Source of the DNA: Yersinia pekkanenii
GTDB lineage: Bacteria > Pseudomonadota > Gammaproteobacteria > Enterobacterales > Enterobacteriaceae
Assembly: GCF_001152565.1 (NCBI RefSeq)
Contig: NZ_CQAZ01000018.1
Coordinates: 21,962-85,961, forward strand
Direction: 5' to 3'
DNA length: 64,000 nucleotides
The notes under the pieces are model-generated. The model had not been told where the DNA came from and did no database searches. It worked only from the letters and a program-made list of their open reading frames with translations. The translations under genes and the position numbers were made by a program. Shown piece after piece: positions 8,644-22,962 of this stretch. The number at the start of each line of letters is the position of its first letter. The first letter of the stretch is position 1.

Positions 8644-9246
8644 TTAACGTAAAAATGCTGGCTGTTGTTTTTCGTAGGCTGAAATATTACTTTCATGTTG
8701 TAACGTCAGACCAATACTGTCTAAACCGTTAATCATGCAATGGCGACGGAAATTATCGATTTCGAAAGAATAAACGTTACCACCGGCATTAACCGTTTGT
8801 TCTGCCAAATCGACAACAAACTTAATACCTTCATTATCGTTAACTAACTGGAATAACGTATCGATATCAGCTTCGTTTAATGTCACCGGTAATAACTGAT
8901 TATTAAACGCGTTACCGTAAAAGATATCGGCAAAGCTGGGGGCGATAACCACGTTAAAACCGAAATCAGTCAGTGCCCAGGGCGCATGCTCACGTGATGA
9001 ACCGCAACCAAAATTCTCACGGGCCAGCAAAATGGTCGCTCCCTGATAACGGGGTTGGTTCAGCACAAATTCAGGATTTGGCTCTTTGCCTGCATCGTCC
9101 AGAAAACGCCAGTCGTTAAACAGGTGTTGACCAAAGCCAGTGCGAGTCACTTTTTGTAAAAACTGTTTTGGGATAATCGCGTCAGTATCGACGTTCGCCG
9201 CATCCAACGGAGCAACCAAACCAATGTGTTGAGTAAATTTAGCCAT
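8644..9246 (-). CDS. leuD: 3-isopropylmalate dehydratase small subunit LeuD
   Basis: Small subunit of isopropylmalate isomerase, which pairs with LeuC to convert 2- to 3-isopropylmalate in leucine biosynthesis. It has 200 residues, the normal length. It shows [13 protein letters not shown] and [16 protein letters not shown], the swivel-domain substrate-binding loop. It is the last gene of leuABCD, 14 bases after leuC, and is controlled by the leuL attenuator far upstream. Confidence 0.97.
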   Translation of the reverse strand: MAKFTQHIGLVAPLDAANVDTDAIIPKQFLQKVTRTGFGQHLFNDWRFLDDAGKEPNPEFVLNQPRYQGATILLARENFGCGSSREHAPWALTDFGFNVVIAPSFADIFYGNAFNNQLLPVTLNEADIDTLFQLVNDNEGIKFVVDLAEQTVNAGGNVYSFEIDNFRRHCMINGLDSIGLTLQHESNISAYEKQQPAFLR

Positions 9247-9260
9247 AGTGGTGTCTCCGG

Positions 9261-13331
<4,071 letters not shown>

Positions 13332-13371
13332 GGGTTGTTCCTTGTCGTGTTTACATTTGCGCTTAGCGGGT

Positions 13372-13399
13372 AAAAAAAAACCCGCGCATTTGCGCGGGC
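13372..13399 (-). terminator. leu operon attenuator terminator
   Basis: On the minus strand GCCCGCGCA pairs with TGCGCGGG and is followed by nine T. It lies between the leader peptide stop and leuA. This is the attenuator hairpin that forms when charged leucyl-tRNA lets the ribosome finish LeuL. Confidence 0.93.
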
Positions 13400-13420
13400 T
13401 TGTTTATCTTGATGACTGAA

Positions 13421-13504
13421 TCAGTTCTGATTTCCGTCCACCAACATACCGCGCAAATGAGATGCGTTGAGTAGTAGGCCTAGTAGACGGGTTGAGTAGA
13501 ACAT
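13421..13504 (-). CDS. leuL: leu operon leader peptide LeuL
   Basis: A 27-residue leader peptide beginning MFYSTRLLGLLLNASHLRG, clearly similar to the E. coli leader core (FIGLLLLNASSLRG). Five leucines cluster at positions 7-12. Four of them use the rare CTA codon and one uses CTC, so translation should stall when leucyl-tRNA is short. The start is the ATG at 13504 and the stop is the TGA at 13421-13423, just ahead of the attenuator hairpin. The ribosome site is weak (GAGAAAC). It is too short for usual ORF finding but is well supported by context. Confidence 0.92.
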   Translation of the reverse strand: MFYSTRLLGLLLNASHLRGMLVDGNQN

Positions 13505-13547
13505 AATTTTTCAGTTTCTCATGGGTTAAAATATTGCGTTGCCTAAA

Positions 13548-13576
13548 TTGATACGTGAATTCTATGGGGATGTCAA
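13548..13576 (-). promoter_or_regulatory. leuLABCD promoter
   Basis: On the minus strand a perfect TTGACA (13571-13576) is separated by 17 bases from TATCAA (13548-13553). Transcription would begin about 35 bases upstream of the leuL start. Confidence 0.8.
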
Positions 13577-14429
13577 CATTTGTTTAAAATGGCGACTTCA
13601 GCTGGTTACGCACGCCATGAATTGCTTGTGGCAACATAAAACGCCTAAAAATTAAATTTAAAAGATTTTAAATCTAAAAATAAATGCATATGATTTTGTT
13701 TTGTTTGGTGTGGCGCTAATAATATGGATTATTATGCTTTTGCGAAATTTTAAGACATGAATCCCCCGTTTGGTGAGGATGGAACCGTTATGAAATGTTA
13801 TATTTGGATTTCGTGGGAACGAGGGGGTATAGGTAAGATTAATCTATAAGTTATCAATTGTGATAAATTCACAATAAACCTTATTATCATTCTGGAATAT
13901 ATTTGATGAATACAAATACTCATCATTTTAATAAATGCTATTATTTATTTACTTTAAGTGTTATGACTGGGACGTAAATTCATACTTAAATTGAGTGAGA
14001 TTAAATTAATTATTTAATATGTCAGTGGTAATTAGTAAGGATTAATAAGTTTCAAATAATGAATTTATTATTTATTAATGGCATAGTTGTCAACCATCCC
14101 ATATTGTGATGTGATCACCTCGTTAACCTTATTATTAGTATTTATGATTAAATGAATTGGCATTTCCAATATGAATTAGTTTGTTAGCTTACATAAGATA
14201 TTTTATGTGATTGTCTCATTCACATACTTATCTATGGGCGCTTTTGACTAAAACTTGGAGGTAAACATACAATTATACAAGGATGATACTCATTTTTCCC
14301 AATAACGGTAATGATGAGAACATTGGAATCGTTAATAATAAGTGAATAAAAGTATTTTGAGATATCGATAAATATCAATATTTCCTGTTATTAATCATGC
14401 CATCTGCATAAAGCTTAGTGGAGTAAAGT
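13577..14429. other. AT-rich non-coding region between leu operon and leuO
   Basis: About 850 bases of strongly AT-rich DNA separate the leu promoter from leuO. I see no convincing reading frame, RNA gene or repeat. Runs of A/T throughout resemble the H-NS-silenced leuO control region known in E. coli and Salmonella. leuO is presumably expressed from promoters within this stretch. An imperfect C-rich/G-rich inverted pair at about 13763-13827 is the only other structure I noticed. Confidence 0.6.
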
Positions 14430-15386
14430 ATGTCTGAACACAACTTAGTAACCGACAATCCAGCAACTAAAAAAGAATGTAGTGATGTTCACTTAAGAAG
14501 TGTCGACCTCAATTTATTAACCGTTTTTGACGCAGTGATGCAAATGCATAATGTCACGCGCGCAGCCCAGTCGTTGGGTATGTCCCAGCCAGCGGTGAGT
14601 AACGCAGTCGCTCGCTTAAAAGTGATGTTTAATGATGAGCTTTTTGTCCGTTATGGCCGTGGTATTCAGCCTACTGCCAGAGCTCGTCAGCTGTTTGGTC
14701 CGGTTAGGCAAGCTCTACAATTAGTTAAAAATGAGTTGCCTGGTGCGGGTTTTGAAGCCAAGAACAGTGGGCGGGTATTTAATTTATCTATTTGTAGCCC
14801 TTTAGATATTAGATTAACGGCACGAATACTACAATGCGTTAAACAATTAGCACCCAATGTTCAGCTCATTATCAAATCTCATTTGAATCATAATATTGAA
14901 CATCAGTTACGGTATCAAGAGACCGAGTTTGTGATAGGTTATACTAAATTTGAACGCCCTGACTTTCATTATTTGTCCTTATCTGACGATGAGTCAGTAC
15001 TGGCGATTTCTAAAGATCATCCTCGTATTGAGAATACTATTACACAAGAGCAACTGCTTTCTGAATCACATGCAGTAGTATCATTAGATAAAGTAGGTTC
15101 TTTTAGTGAGTATTATTATAAGTCCGAGGTCAGTGCTCAAACTATTGTTTATGAAAGTACAGATATGAATAGTGTGCTTAATATAGTATCTCAAACTTGC
15201 TTTGTGGCTATTGCTCCTCGCTGGTTGGTTCAAACATACAGTGAAGCCCTTAATCTGAAACTTATTTCTTTACCTTGGAAAGAGACAAGTCGGCCATGTT
15301 ATCTCACTTGGCATGAGTCTACTGATAGGGATAAAGGCCATCAGTGGATGAAAGAATTACTCGGGCATCTTAGTATTCCTTCGTAA
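14430..15386 (+). CDS. leuO: LysR-type transcriptional regulator LeuO
   Basis: DNA-binding global regulator that antagonises H-NS in enterics. It has 318 residues, with GTGGAGTAAAGT before the ATG. The N-terminal helix-turn-helix region reads [36 protein letters not shown] and [19 protein letters not shown]. The remainder is a LysR effector-binding domain, ending in ATG-free sequence [18 protein letters not shown] like E. coli LeuO. It is divergent from the leu operon across an AT-rich gap, the standard enteric arrangement. Codon usage is somewhat more AT-rich than its neighbours. Confidence 0.95.
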   Translation: MSEHNLVTDNPATKKECSDVHLRSVDLNLLTVFDAVMQMHNVTRAAQSLGMSQPAVSNAVARLKVMFNDELFVRYGRGIQPTARARQLFGPVRQALQLVKNELPGAGFEAKNSGRVFNLSICSPLDIRLTARILQCVKQLAPNVQLIIKSHLNHNIEHQLRYQETEFVIGYTKFERPDFHYLSLSDDESVLAISKDHPRIENTITQEQLLSESHAVVSLDKVGSFSEYYYKSEVSAQTIVYESTDMNSVLNIVSQTCFVAIAPRWLVQTYSEALNLKLISLPWKETSRPCYLTWHESTDRDKGHQWMKELLGHLSIPS

Positions 15387-15401
15387 TCATTTTTGTTAAG
15401 C

Positions 15402-15436
15402 CCTGCTGCTGAAGTCATATTATTCTCAGTAGCAGG
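15402..15436 (+). terminator. Hairpin downstream of leuO
   Basis: CCTGCTGCTGA pairs with TCAGTAGCAGG with one G-T pair and a 13-base loop, 15 bases after the leuO stop. No T-run follows directly, so termination is plausible but unproven. Confidence 0.4.
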
Positions 15437-15656
15437 CATGGGGTGTTACTGAGTTCAACATCGTTTTTTTCTTAATGGTTACCCCAGCCAGTAAAATACG
15501 ATGGCTTCATTTCGTTCCCCGAGTTATCGCTTTAACTGCTGTATTTTTCATCAAAGTCAGTTTCAGCTCACACTTCTACGCTGAATTTTATTTGCGATAG
15601 CCTGAAGAGCAGGTAGACTGCGCGCGAAAAAGTAAACACATGTAAGCTGAATATTA

Positions 15657-17513
15657 ATGAGTAACACATTGCAGTACACTTTAATGAATGATTTATCAGC
15701 GAGCGATGATGTTATGAGCCACATATTAGAGCAATACCACCTTGTGCGTCGTCTGCACCAACAAATCAGCGGCCGTCCTGACCAGATAGCTTTCCGTGAA
15801 TGGTCGCCAGAAGGCGAAAAGCAGTTAAGCTGGCAACAGATCGGTACTCATGTCACCGGTATTTCCGTTGCATTGTTATCTCTTGGGGTTGCAATCCAAG
15901 AGCGAGTTGGAATTTTTGCTAATAACAGCATGGCCTGGTCGTTGGCGGATTTGGCTATTTTGCAATTGCGGGGCGTGAGTATTCCCTTGTATGCCACCAA
16001 TACGACGACTCAAGCAGCCTATGTGCTCAATGATGCCGATGTGCGCATTTTATTTGTCGGCGGACAAACGCAATTTGATGTAGCCGCAACGCTAAAGCCA
16101 CTGTGCCCGCAACTTGCTCAGATTATTGTGTTAGACCCCACCGTTGATTTACGCGGTTGTGAATATGCCCAACACTTAGCTGATTTTGAGCAGCAGCCTG
16201 ATGCGGTACAGCAACATCTACTCACTGCACGTATAGATAGCTGCGACTTAAATGATTTATTCACACTGATTTATACCTCGGGAACCACCGGTGAACCGAA
16301 AGGTGTGATGCTGGATTACCGTAATATGGCCGCCCAGCTTTATTTACACGATCAGCGTTTAACCCTGACAGCAGAGGATGTCTCTCTTAGTTTCCTGCCG
16401 TTATCCCATGTGTTTGAGCGGGCCTGGAGCTTCTATGTGATGCATACTGGCGCCCAAAATGTGTATATCAGCAATACTGATTGGGTACGACCAGCGATGC
16501 TGGCAGTAAAGCCGACGGTGATGTGTGCTGTCCCTCGGTTTTACGAGAAAGTGTTCAGTGCCATCAATGACAAAGTCGCGCTGGCAAAATGGCATCGCCG
16601 GATGTTGTTCCGTTGGGCTGTCGGCTGCGGGGAACGTAAATTCCAAAGCCTGCAAGGTGGGCAAACATTGTCGTTGTTATCCGGGCAGATGTATAAGCTG
16701 GCAGATCGCTTGATATTGAGTAAATTGCGTGGGGTATTAGGCGGGCGAGTGCGCTTTTTACCGGCCGCCGGTGCTCGGTTAGATGACAATATCATCCTGT
16801 TTTTCCAGGCCATCGGTATCAATATTAAGTACGGCTATGGCATGACCGAAACCTGTGCCACCGTTTCATGTTGGGAAGAGCAAGATTTCCGTTTCGGCTC
16901 TATCGGTAAGCCGTTGCCGGAGATTGATGTGCGTTTGGGCGCAGAGAATGAAATTCAGGTACGTGGCCCGATTGTGATGCGCGGCTATTTTAATAAGCCA
17001 CAAGAGACGGCAGAGTCGTTCACCGAAGATGGCTGGTTAAAAACGGGTGATGCTGGGAAATTGGATGCTCAGGGGAATTTGTTTATCACCGAGCGGCTGA
17101 AAGATCTGATGAAAACCTCCGGCGGGAAGTACATCGCGCCGCAAATGATCGAAGGCACACTCGGTCAGGATCGTTTTATCGAGCAGGTCGCGATTATTGC
17201 TGATACCCGCAAATTCGTTTCGGCACTGATTGTGCCGTGTTTTGAATCACTGGAAGAGTATGCCCGCTCGATAAACCTGAAATATCACGATAGGTTAGAG
17301 CTATTACGCCATAGCCATATTGTTAGTTTGTTCGAACAAAGACTGAAAGAGATGCAAAAAGAGTTGGCGATATTCGAACAGGTTAAGCGCTTTACGTTGT
17401 TACCACAGGCATTCACCATGGAAACCGGTGAACTAACGCCAACCATGAAATTGCGCCGTAAAATCATTCTCCAGCGTTATCAGAATGAAATTGACTCTAT
17501 GTATCGTGATTAA
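15657..17513 (+). CDS. AMP-forming long-chain acyl-CoA synthetase family protein
   Basis: Adenylate-forming ligase of 618 residues in the FAA1-like long-chain acyl-CoA synthetase group. Motifs in order are the P-loop TLIYTSGTTGEPKGV, the substrate region SFLPLSHVFER, GYGMTETCATVS, TGDAGKLD, and the hinge ERLKDLMKTSGGKYIAPQ, whose lysine-rich end carries the adenylation lysine region. These residues predict ATP-dependent activation of a carboxylic acid, probably fatty, to its CoA ester. The true substrate is unknown. Start choice is uncertain: ATGs at 15657, 15684 and 15714 all lack a strong ribosome site. It sits alone between leuO and ilvI, a position empty in E. coli. It is not E. coli FadD itself, which is shorter. 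Confidence 0.8.
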   Translation: MSNTLQYTLMNDLSASDDVMSHILEQYHLVRRLHQQISGRPDQIAFREWSPEGEKQLSWQQIGTHVTGISVALLSLGVAIQERVGIFANNSMAWSLADLAILQLRGVSIPLYATNTTTQAAYVLNDADVRILFVGGQTQFDVAATLKPLCPQLAQIIVLDPTVDLRGCEYAQHLADFEQQPDAVQQHLLTARIDSCDLNDLFTLIYTSGTTGEPKGVMLDYRNMAAQLYLHDQRLTLTAEDVSLSFLPLSHVFERAWSFYVMHTGAQNVYISNTDWVRPAMLAVKPTVMCAVPRFYEKVFSAINDKVALAKWHRRMLFRWAVGCGERKFQSLQGGQTLSLLSGQMYKLADRLILSKLRGVLGGRVRFLPAAGARLDDNIILFFQAIGINIKYGYGMTETCATVSCWEEQDFRFGSIGKPLPEIDVRLGAENEIQVRGPIVMRGYFNKPQETAESFTEDGWLKTGDAGKLDAQGNLFITERLKDLMKTSGGKYIAPQMIEGTLGQDRFIEQVAIIADTRKFVSALIVPCFESLEEYARSINLKYHDRLELLRHSHIVSLFEQRLKEMQKELAIFEQVKRFTLLPQAFTMETGELTPTMKLRRKIILQRYQNEIDSMYRD

Positions 17514-17967
17514 CCCATCAACATTTTAACGGCTACGGCGGGTATGCATCTGATGATAATACCTGCCGCTGCTGTATTTTTGAACGCCCCCCTGAATTAT
17601 CTACCTCTTTCTATGTAGCATTCATCATTTTACCGTATTCGATGGATAAAATTTATCAGCCTGATTTAGTGCTATGATCGACGGTTAATGCGACGTTAAA
17701 AACAAGTCTACCAATCATCAGGCAGTGTTTTGTTTTTGTGGTGAGGGTAAATACAGGGTGTGACCGACAGAATTGCCTTTAGTTGAGAGAATTGTTGTTT
17801 GCCTGCCAGAAATTCTGACGTTATGTTAATAAGTTAGTTACGTTAATAAACATCCAAATAATAACAAGCAAAGAATAGGAATATGGGGCGTTGTGCCTTT
17901 CCTACCGGATCCGGTGGAAATAGCTTCCCGTTATCCAATGAGCAAACTAAGCCTGGAGGCAAAACCC
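17514..17967 (+). other. Intergenic region upstream of ilvI, with a terminator-like hairpin
   Basis: About 450 bases without a gene. It opens with an imperfect hairpin at 17536-17568 (CGGCGGGTAT against ATACCTGCCG) followed by a T-rich stretch, which may end the ligase transcript. The rest is the presumed ilvIH promoter region. In E. coli this is a target of Lrp, but I cannot pick out Lrp sites by eye. A GTG-initiated extension of ilvI through 17893 is open but unsupported. Confidence 0.45.
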
Positions 17968-19695
17968 ATGGAAATGTTGTCAGGAGCCGAGATGGTGGTC
18001 CGATCGTTAATCGATCAGGGCGTGAAGCATGTATTCGGTTATCCCGGCGGGGCCGTACTTGATATCTACGATGCCCTGCATACGGTCGGCGGTATCGATC
18101 ACGTGCTGGTGCGCCATGAACAAGGTGCGGTTCACATGGCCGATGGTTATGCACGTGCAACGGGTGAGGTCGGCGTCGTACTGGTCACTTCTGGCCCAGG
18201 TGCGACCAATGCGATTACTGGTATTGCCACGGCATATATGGATTCAGTGCCAATGGTGGTACTTTCTGGTCAGGTGCCTAGCTCGTTGATTGGTTACGAT
18301 GCTTTCCAGGAATGTGACATGGTGGGGATCTCCCGCCCAGTGGTGAAACACAGTTTTCTGGTGAAACGCACGGAAGATATTCCAACTGTGTTGAAAAAGG
18401 CGTTCTATTTGGCCTCTACTGGTCGCCCTGGGCCGGTAGTGGTCGACCTGCCAAAAGATATCGTTGGCCCTGCGGTCAAAATGCCTTATGCCTACCCTGA
18501 TCAGGTTAGCTTGCGCTCTTATAATCCAACAGTACAAGGCCATCGCGGGCAGATCAAACGTGCGCTGCAAACCATTCTGGCGGCTAAAAGACCCATCATG
18601 TATGTTGGGGGCGGGGCGATTAATGCTGCCTGTCACGAAGAGTTACTGGTTTTGGCTGAAAAACTGAACTTACCGGTGACCAGTTCTTTGATGGGGTTGG
18701 GGAGCTTCCCTGGGACCCATCGCCAAAGTGTCGGTATGTTGGGGATGCACGGCACGTTTGAGGCCAATATGGCCATGCACAATACCGATCTGATTTTTGC
18801 CGTTGGCGTGCGCTTCGATGACCGTACTACCAATAATCTGGCAAAATATTGCCCGGATGCCACTGTGGTGCACATTGATATTGACCCAACTTCAATTTCT
18901 AAAACCGTCAATGCAGACATTCCAATTGTCGGTGATGCCAAACAAGTCTTGGTACAGATGCTGGGGCTGTTGCCTCAGATAGATTGCGCACAGGATTGTG
19001 ATAGCTTGCGTGACTGGTGGCAATCCATTGAGCAGTGGCGTGCCCGTCATTGTCTGAGCTACAACAAAGACAGCGGTAAAATCAAGCCGCAGGCGGTGAT
19101 CGAAACCTTACATCGCCTGACTAAAGGTGATGCTTATGTCACCTCTGATGTCGGTCAACACCAGATGTTCGCCGCACTTTACTATCCGTTTGATAAACCA
19201 CGCCGTTGGATTAACTCAGGTGGTCTGGGGACGATGGGCTTTGGTTTACCGGCCGCACTTGGCGTTAAGCTGGCGTTACCCGACGAGACGGTAGTTTGCG
19301 TCACTGGCGATGGTAGTATCCAGATGAATATTCAGGAATTATCTACCGCACTGCAATATAACTTGCCGGTGCTGGTGCTGAATCTAAACAACCGTTACCT
19401 CGGCATGGTGAAGCAGTGGCAGGATATGATCTATTCCGGCCGCCACTCACAGTCTTATATGGATTCGCTGCCTGACTTCGTCAAATTGGCTGAAGCCTAT
19501 GGTCACATTGGTGTTTCCATTCGCACTCCGGATGAGTTGGAAAGCAAACTGGCTGATGCCCTGACACAATTATCCGAGACCCAACGTTTGGTCTTTGTGG
19601 ATGTGACGGTTGATGAAACGGAGCATGTTTACCCGATGCAGATCCGCGGTGGTGGCATGGACGAAATGTGGCTTAGCAAAACGGAGAGGACATAA
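17968..19695 (+). CDS. ilvI: Acetolactate synthase III large subunit IlvI
   Basis: Thiamine-diphosphate-dependent acetohydroxyacid synthase, the catalytic subunit for valine, leucine and isoleucine synthesis. The start is the ATG at 17968 (MEMLSGAEM), with GGAGG eight bases upstream, giving 575 residues (E. coli 574). The catalytic glutamate is E51 in [14 protein letters not shown]. The TPP/Mg motif is TGDGSIQMN through NLNN. The FAD/central domain lies between. It is followed two bases later by its regulatory subunit ilvH. Confidence 0.97.
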   Translation: MEMLSGAEMVVRSLIDQGVKHVFGYPGGAVLDIYDALHTVGGIDHVLVRHEQGAVHMADGYARATGEVGVVLVTSGPGATNAITGIATAYMDSVPMVVLSGQVPSSLIGYDAFQECDMVGISRPVVKHSFLVKRTEDIPTVLKKAFYLASTGRPGPVVVDLPKDIVGPAVKMPYAYPDQVSLRSYNPTVQGHRGQIKRALQTILAAKRPIMYVGGGAINAACHEELLVLAEKLNLPVTSSLMGLGSFPGTHRQSVGMLGMHGTFEANMAMHNTDLIFAVGVRFDDRTTNNLAKYCPDATVVHIDIDPTSISKTVNADIPIVGDAKQVLVQMLGLLPQIDCAQDCDSLRDWWQSIEQWRARHCLSYNKDSGKIKPQAVIETLHRLTKGDAYVTSDVGQHQMFAALYYPFDKPRRWINSGGLGTMGFGLPAALGVKLALPDETVVCVTGDGSIQMNIQELSTALQYNLPVLVLNLNNRYLGMVKQWQDMIYSGRHSQSYMDSLPDFVKLAEAYGHIGVSIRTPDELESKLADALTQLSETQRLVFVDVTVDETEHVYPMQIRGGGMDEMWLSKTERT

Positions 19696-19697
19696 TT

Positions 19698-20192
19698 ATG
19701 CGCCGCCGGATTTTATCAGTTCTGCTGGAAAACGAATCAGGTGCCCTCTCAAGAGTGGTGGGCCTGTTTTCTCAGCGCGGTTATAACATCGAGAGTTTGA
19801 CCGTTGCACCGACCGATGACCCGACACTTTCCAGAATGACCATCCAAACAGTGGGTGATGCCAAAGTTCTGGAACAGATTGAAAAACAACTGCATAAGTT
19901 GGTCGATGTACTGCGGGTTAGCGAATTGGTTTCTGGCTCACATGTGGAGCGCGAAATCATGCTGGTGAAGTTGCAGGCCAGCGGCTACGGGCGTGAAGAA
20001 GTTAAGCGTTGTGCTGAAATCTTCCGTGGGCAGATTGTTGATGTGACCGCCACGCTCTATACCGTCCAGCTTGCTGGTACCAGCGATAAGCTGGATGCAT
20101 TCCTCAATGCGGTACGAGAAGTGGCAGAAATAGTTGAAGTGGCCCGCTCCGGTATTGTCGGTGTGTCTCGTGGCGACAAGATCATGCGTTAA
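19698..20192 (+). CDS. ilvH: Acetolactate synthase III regulatory subunit IlvH
   Basis: Small subunit that confers activity and valine feedback inhibition on IlvI. It has 164 residues with an N-terminal ACT domain ([27 protein letters not shown]) and a C-terminal ACT-like domain. It lies two bases after ilvI behind GAGAGGACATAATT. An intrinsic terminator follows. Confidence 0.97.
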   Translation: MRRRILSVLLENESGALSRVVGLFSQRGYNIESLTVAPTDDPTLSRMTIQTVGDAKVLEQIEKQLHKLVDVLRVSELVSGSHVEREIMLVKLQASGYGREEVKRCAEIFRGQIVDVTATLYTVQLAGTSDKLDAFLNAVREVAEIVEVARSGIVGVSRGDKIMR

Positions 20193-20229
20193 TGACCGTG
20201 ATTAATACTGACTAATCTCTAATAATCAG

Positions 20230-20259
20230 GCTCAGCTCATGTGCTGAGCTTTTTTTTTC
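20230..20259 (+). terminator. ilvIH terminator
   Basis: GCTCAGC pairs with GCTGAGC around a six-base loop and is followed by eight or nine T. It lies 37 bases after the ilvH stop. Confidence 0.88.
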
Positions 20260-20481
20260 TTATTTTTTAACCTAGATGCAGTTATATGGCGGTTAAAGCG
20301 GTTGCTCAATAGTGAGTTCTGCGGTTAGATCTACCATGGGCTATATCCATAGTTAAATTATGTCTATACGTATCCAGATCTAGCCTATAACCCTCAGGTC
20401 TATAGGTAAGACTGATAAGGCTCTGGGGTTTGGCAGACAATCCTGCCTTTTATCACTTTACTGGGTTTATAAGGGGTTAAT

Positions 20482-21486
20482 GTGAAACTGGATGAAATCG
20501 CGCGTCTTGCGGGCGTTTCGCGCACCACGGCCAGTTATGTCATTAATGGCAAAGCGAAACAGTACCGGGTCAGCGATAAAACAGTAGACAAAGTTATGGC
20601 GGTTGTCAGGGAACATAACTATCACCCAAATGCTGTTGCGGCAGGATTGCGCGCGGGCAGAACCCGCTCCATTGGTTTGGTGATCCCAGATCTGGAGAAT
20701 ACCAGCTATACCCGTATTGCAAATTATCTGGAGCGTCAGGCCCGTCAGCGCGGTTATCAGTTGCTGATCGCCTGTTCTGAAGACCAGCCAGATAATGAAA
20801 TGCGTTGTATCGAACACCTGTTACAGCGCCAGGTTGATGCCATCATTGTTTCAACCGCTTTACCACCAGAGCACCCTTTTTATCAGCGCTGGGCAAATGA
20901 TCCGTTGCCAATAATTGCACTGGATCGGGCGCTTGATCGCGAGCACTTCATCAGCGTGGTGGGTGCGGATCAAGAAGATGCACAGATGTTGGCGCAAGAA
21001 CTGCGTTCTTTCCCGGCAGAGTCGGTGTTGTATCTGGGCGCGTTACCGGAGCTGTCAGTCAGCTTCCTGCGAGAGGCGGGATTCCGTGAGGCGTGGAACG
21101 ATGATCCACGTGAAGTCGATTACCTGTATGCTGATAGCTACGAGCGCAACGCTGCTGGCGTGCTGTTTGCGCAGTGGCTGAAGACCCATCCAATGCCACA
21201 GGCGTTGTTTACTACCTCATTCCAGCTCTTACAGGGCGTTATGGATGTCACTTTAAAACAAAGTGGCCGTCTACCCAGCAATCTGACGATTGCCACTTTT
21301 GGCGATAACGAGCTGTTGGATTTCCTTGAGTGCCCGGTGCTGGCGGTCGCGCAGCGCCACCGCGATGTTGCCGAGCGCGTGCTGGAGTTGGTATTGGCTA
21401 GTCTGGATGAGCCTCATAAGCCGAAACCGGGGCTGACACGGATCCGCCGTAACTTATTCCGCCGTGGCAGTTTAAGCCGCAAGTAA
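20482..21486 (+). CDS. cra: Catabolite repressor/activator Cra (FruR)
   Basis: LacI-family regulator that represses glycolytic and activates gluconeogenic genes, and is relieved by fructose-1-phosphate. It has 334 residues. It uses a GTG start at 20482 with AAGGGG upstream; E. coli cra also starts with GTG. The N-terminal helix-turn-helix reads [23 protein letters not shown] and is followed by the hinge and a periplasmic-binding-protein-like effector domain. The C-terminal [15 protein letters not shown] is characteristic. A small hairpin with TTTT lies just upstream at about 20431-20455. Confidence 0.97.
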   Translation: MKLDEIARLAGVSRTTASYVINGKAKQYRVSDKTVDKVMAVVREHNYHPNAVAAGLRAGRTRSIGLVIPDLENTSYTRIANYLERQARQRGYQLLIACSEDQPDNEMRCIEHLLQRQVDAIIVSTALPPEHPFYQRWANDPLPIIALDRALDREHFISVVGADQEDAQMLAQELRSFPAESVLYLGALPELSVSFLREAGFREAWNDDPREVDYLYADSYERNAAGVLFAQWLKTHPMPQALFTTSFQLLQGVMDVTLKQSGRLPSNLTIATFGDNELLDFLECPVLAVAQRHRDVAERVLELVLASLDEPHKPKPGLTRIRRNLFRRGSLSRK

Positions 21487-21509
21487 CCAGTAACACGTTG
21501 TTCATAACG

Positions 21510-21674
21510 GATCAGGGCGCTTAGTGCGGCCTGAGGTTAATGGCAAAGAAAGTGAGTGAAGGGTTGACCGCACCTAGGGGCGCTCCGGTCGCTTACGCGG
21601 CTACGACCCCAACGGCGCGTTTCCCCTTCATTTGACTTTGTCGACAGTCTGAGGGCGCTTAATGCGGCCTGATT
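21510..21674. repeat. Imperfect palindromic repeat element, YPAL-like
   Basis: About 165 bases lie between cra and alaE. Near-identical 21-base ends (CAGGGCGCTTAGTGCGGCC and GAGGGCGCTTAATGCGGCC) are each self-complementary. They flank a mostly palindromic interior: CAAAG...TGAAGGG is mirrored by CCCCTTCA...CTTTG, and the GC-rich centre (GGTCGCTTACGCGG) is also folded. Length and fold resemble the YPAL palindromes described in Yersinia, as I remember them. The right-hand hairpin is followed by eight T at 21678-21685 and could end cra transcription. Confidence 0.6.
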
Positions 21675-21700
21675 GTTTTTTTTGGATAAATCCTCGTTTA

Positions 21701-22141
21701 TTAGACATAGCCTGCCACGCGGAACAACCGGCGGCAATATTCCAAAAAGTAGCCATAGGCCACACCCATCGCCATTGAAACCAATGCATTACTGGCAACC
21801 GCAGTGGTGATTTGTTCTAAATCAGCTCCAACCGACCACAAAATCATGGCATAAACCGGTGATTGAAAACTGACATAGGCCAATAAGTCGGCCAGACTCC
21901 TCGCCCAAAAATGCTCACCGGCATGGTGACGCGCAAAGCGGATGAATGCATCCCGATACACACCATAGGGCCAGGCAATAAGAACATTGACCGGTATCGA
22001 AACCAATCTGGAAGAGAGTGACTGCTGGAATGTCATTCCAGAAATCACGATCTCAATTATCATGCCGATGACGAAGCAATACACCACGAGCGCAAAAGTA
22101 TCGGCTGCGGCACTACGCAGACGGGACCCAGTTGAAAACAT
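21701..22141 (-). CDS. alaE: L-alanine exporter AlaE
   Basis: Small inner-membrane exporter that protects against excess intracellular L-alanine. It has 146 residues with four hydrophobic segments. It begins [22 protein letters not shown] and contains [21 protein letters not shown] and [11 protein letters not shown], closely matching E. coli AlaE. It is monocistronic and convergent with cra. E. coli carries alaE elsewhere, so this position is a lineage-specific arrangement. Confidence 0.93.
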   Translation of the reverse strand: MFSTGSRLRSAAADTFALVVYCFVIGMIIEIVISGMTFQQSLSSRLVSIPVNVLIAWPYGVYRDAFIRFARHHAGEHFWARSLADLLAYVSFQSPVYAMILWSVGADLEQITTAVASNALVSMAMGVAYGYFLEYCRRLFRVAGYV

Positions 22142-22962
22142 TGTCGTTCACTCCTGCTTGGGGTAAAAATCTGCCAAAACACCAATTAATGAAATAAATG
22201 CAAGGTTTATATATCGATAATTATTTTAATATCAGGTTATTATATTGGTAATTTGCCTTTTTTATAGTTTACATTGCTATCTGTGGCAATATAAATAGCG
22301 TAAAGTTTTTATTTTTAACATTTGTCTGATTTTTATACTTTATCCGGTGAGGAATAAGACTTTTGGTGGTTTATAAAATGGTATGACGTGTGTTTTGTTT
22401 TTAAAAACAGAGGGTTGTGATTTTTCACTAACAGCGGGGGGAGCACTTATGCAATCTAAGCCAAATTTCAAATCATCGATAAGTAAAAACTAATATAAGA
22501 CATTTTCCTAATTTAAGATTTATCTGTATGAAGACATTCATATTTCAGTGATGCCCTAAAATATGCGCCAATAATTTATTTAAAAATAGATTAATCTCTG
22601 CCAGATAATTGAAGTAAAATATCCCGTCAGTAACACTTGTTGTTATCAAGGGTATTATTGTGTTGCCGTAGGTTTACCGCTGTTTTTCCTTAGAAGACGC
22701 CAGCGGCTGCGGGTTTTGTGCTCAGACTGTTTAATTTCAGACCGTACAATTTTTATACTGAAAGTGAGACATTCCTTGCAGAAGGAAATAATGAGACAAT
22801 TAATCGACAATTTATTATTTATCTAAGTAGCCGGAATTACTGGCGGAAAAATAGCCCGTTTATCATGACGTTAATTTCTATTCCAACCACTAAAGTCGCC
22901 CCTTCTACGAGATATATCTCAAAAACGGCCCATAAATATTGTCAAAGCGCATCAGCTCTGGC
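22142..22962. other. Long AT-rich intergenic region between alaE and mraZ
   Basis: About 820 bases with no supportable gene. It must hold the alaE promoter at its left end; in E. coli alaE is induced through Lrp. A small open frame at 22718-22966 has no ribosome site or family resemblance and runs into the mraZ promoter. No repeat, tRNA or convincing structured RNA was seen. Confidence 0.55.

Noticed and set aside
13763..13827. C-rich / G-rich imperfect inverted repeat upstream of leuO
   Set aside because: Only about five to eight paired bases with several mismatches and a long loop; not strong enough to call a structure.
17893..17967. 25-residue N-terminal extension of ilvI from a GTG
   Set aside because: The ATG at 17968 has an excellent GGAGG site and matches the E. 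coli N-terminus; the extension has neither.
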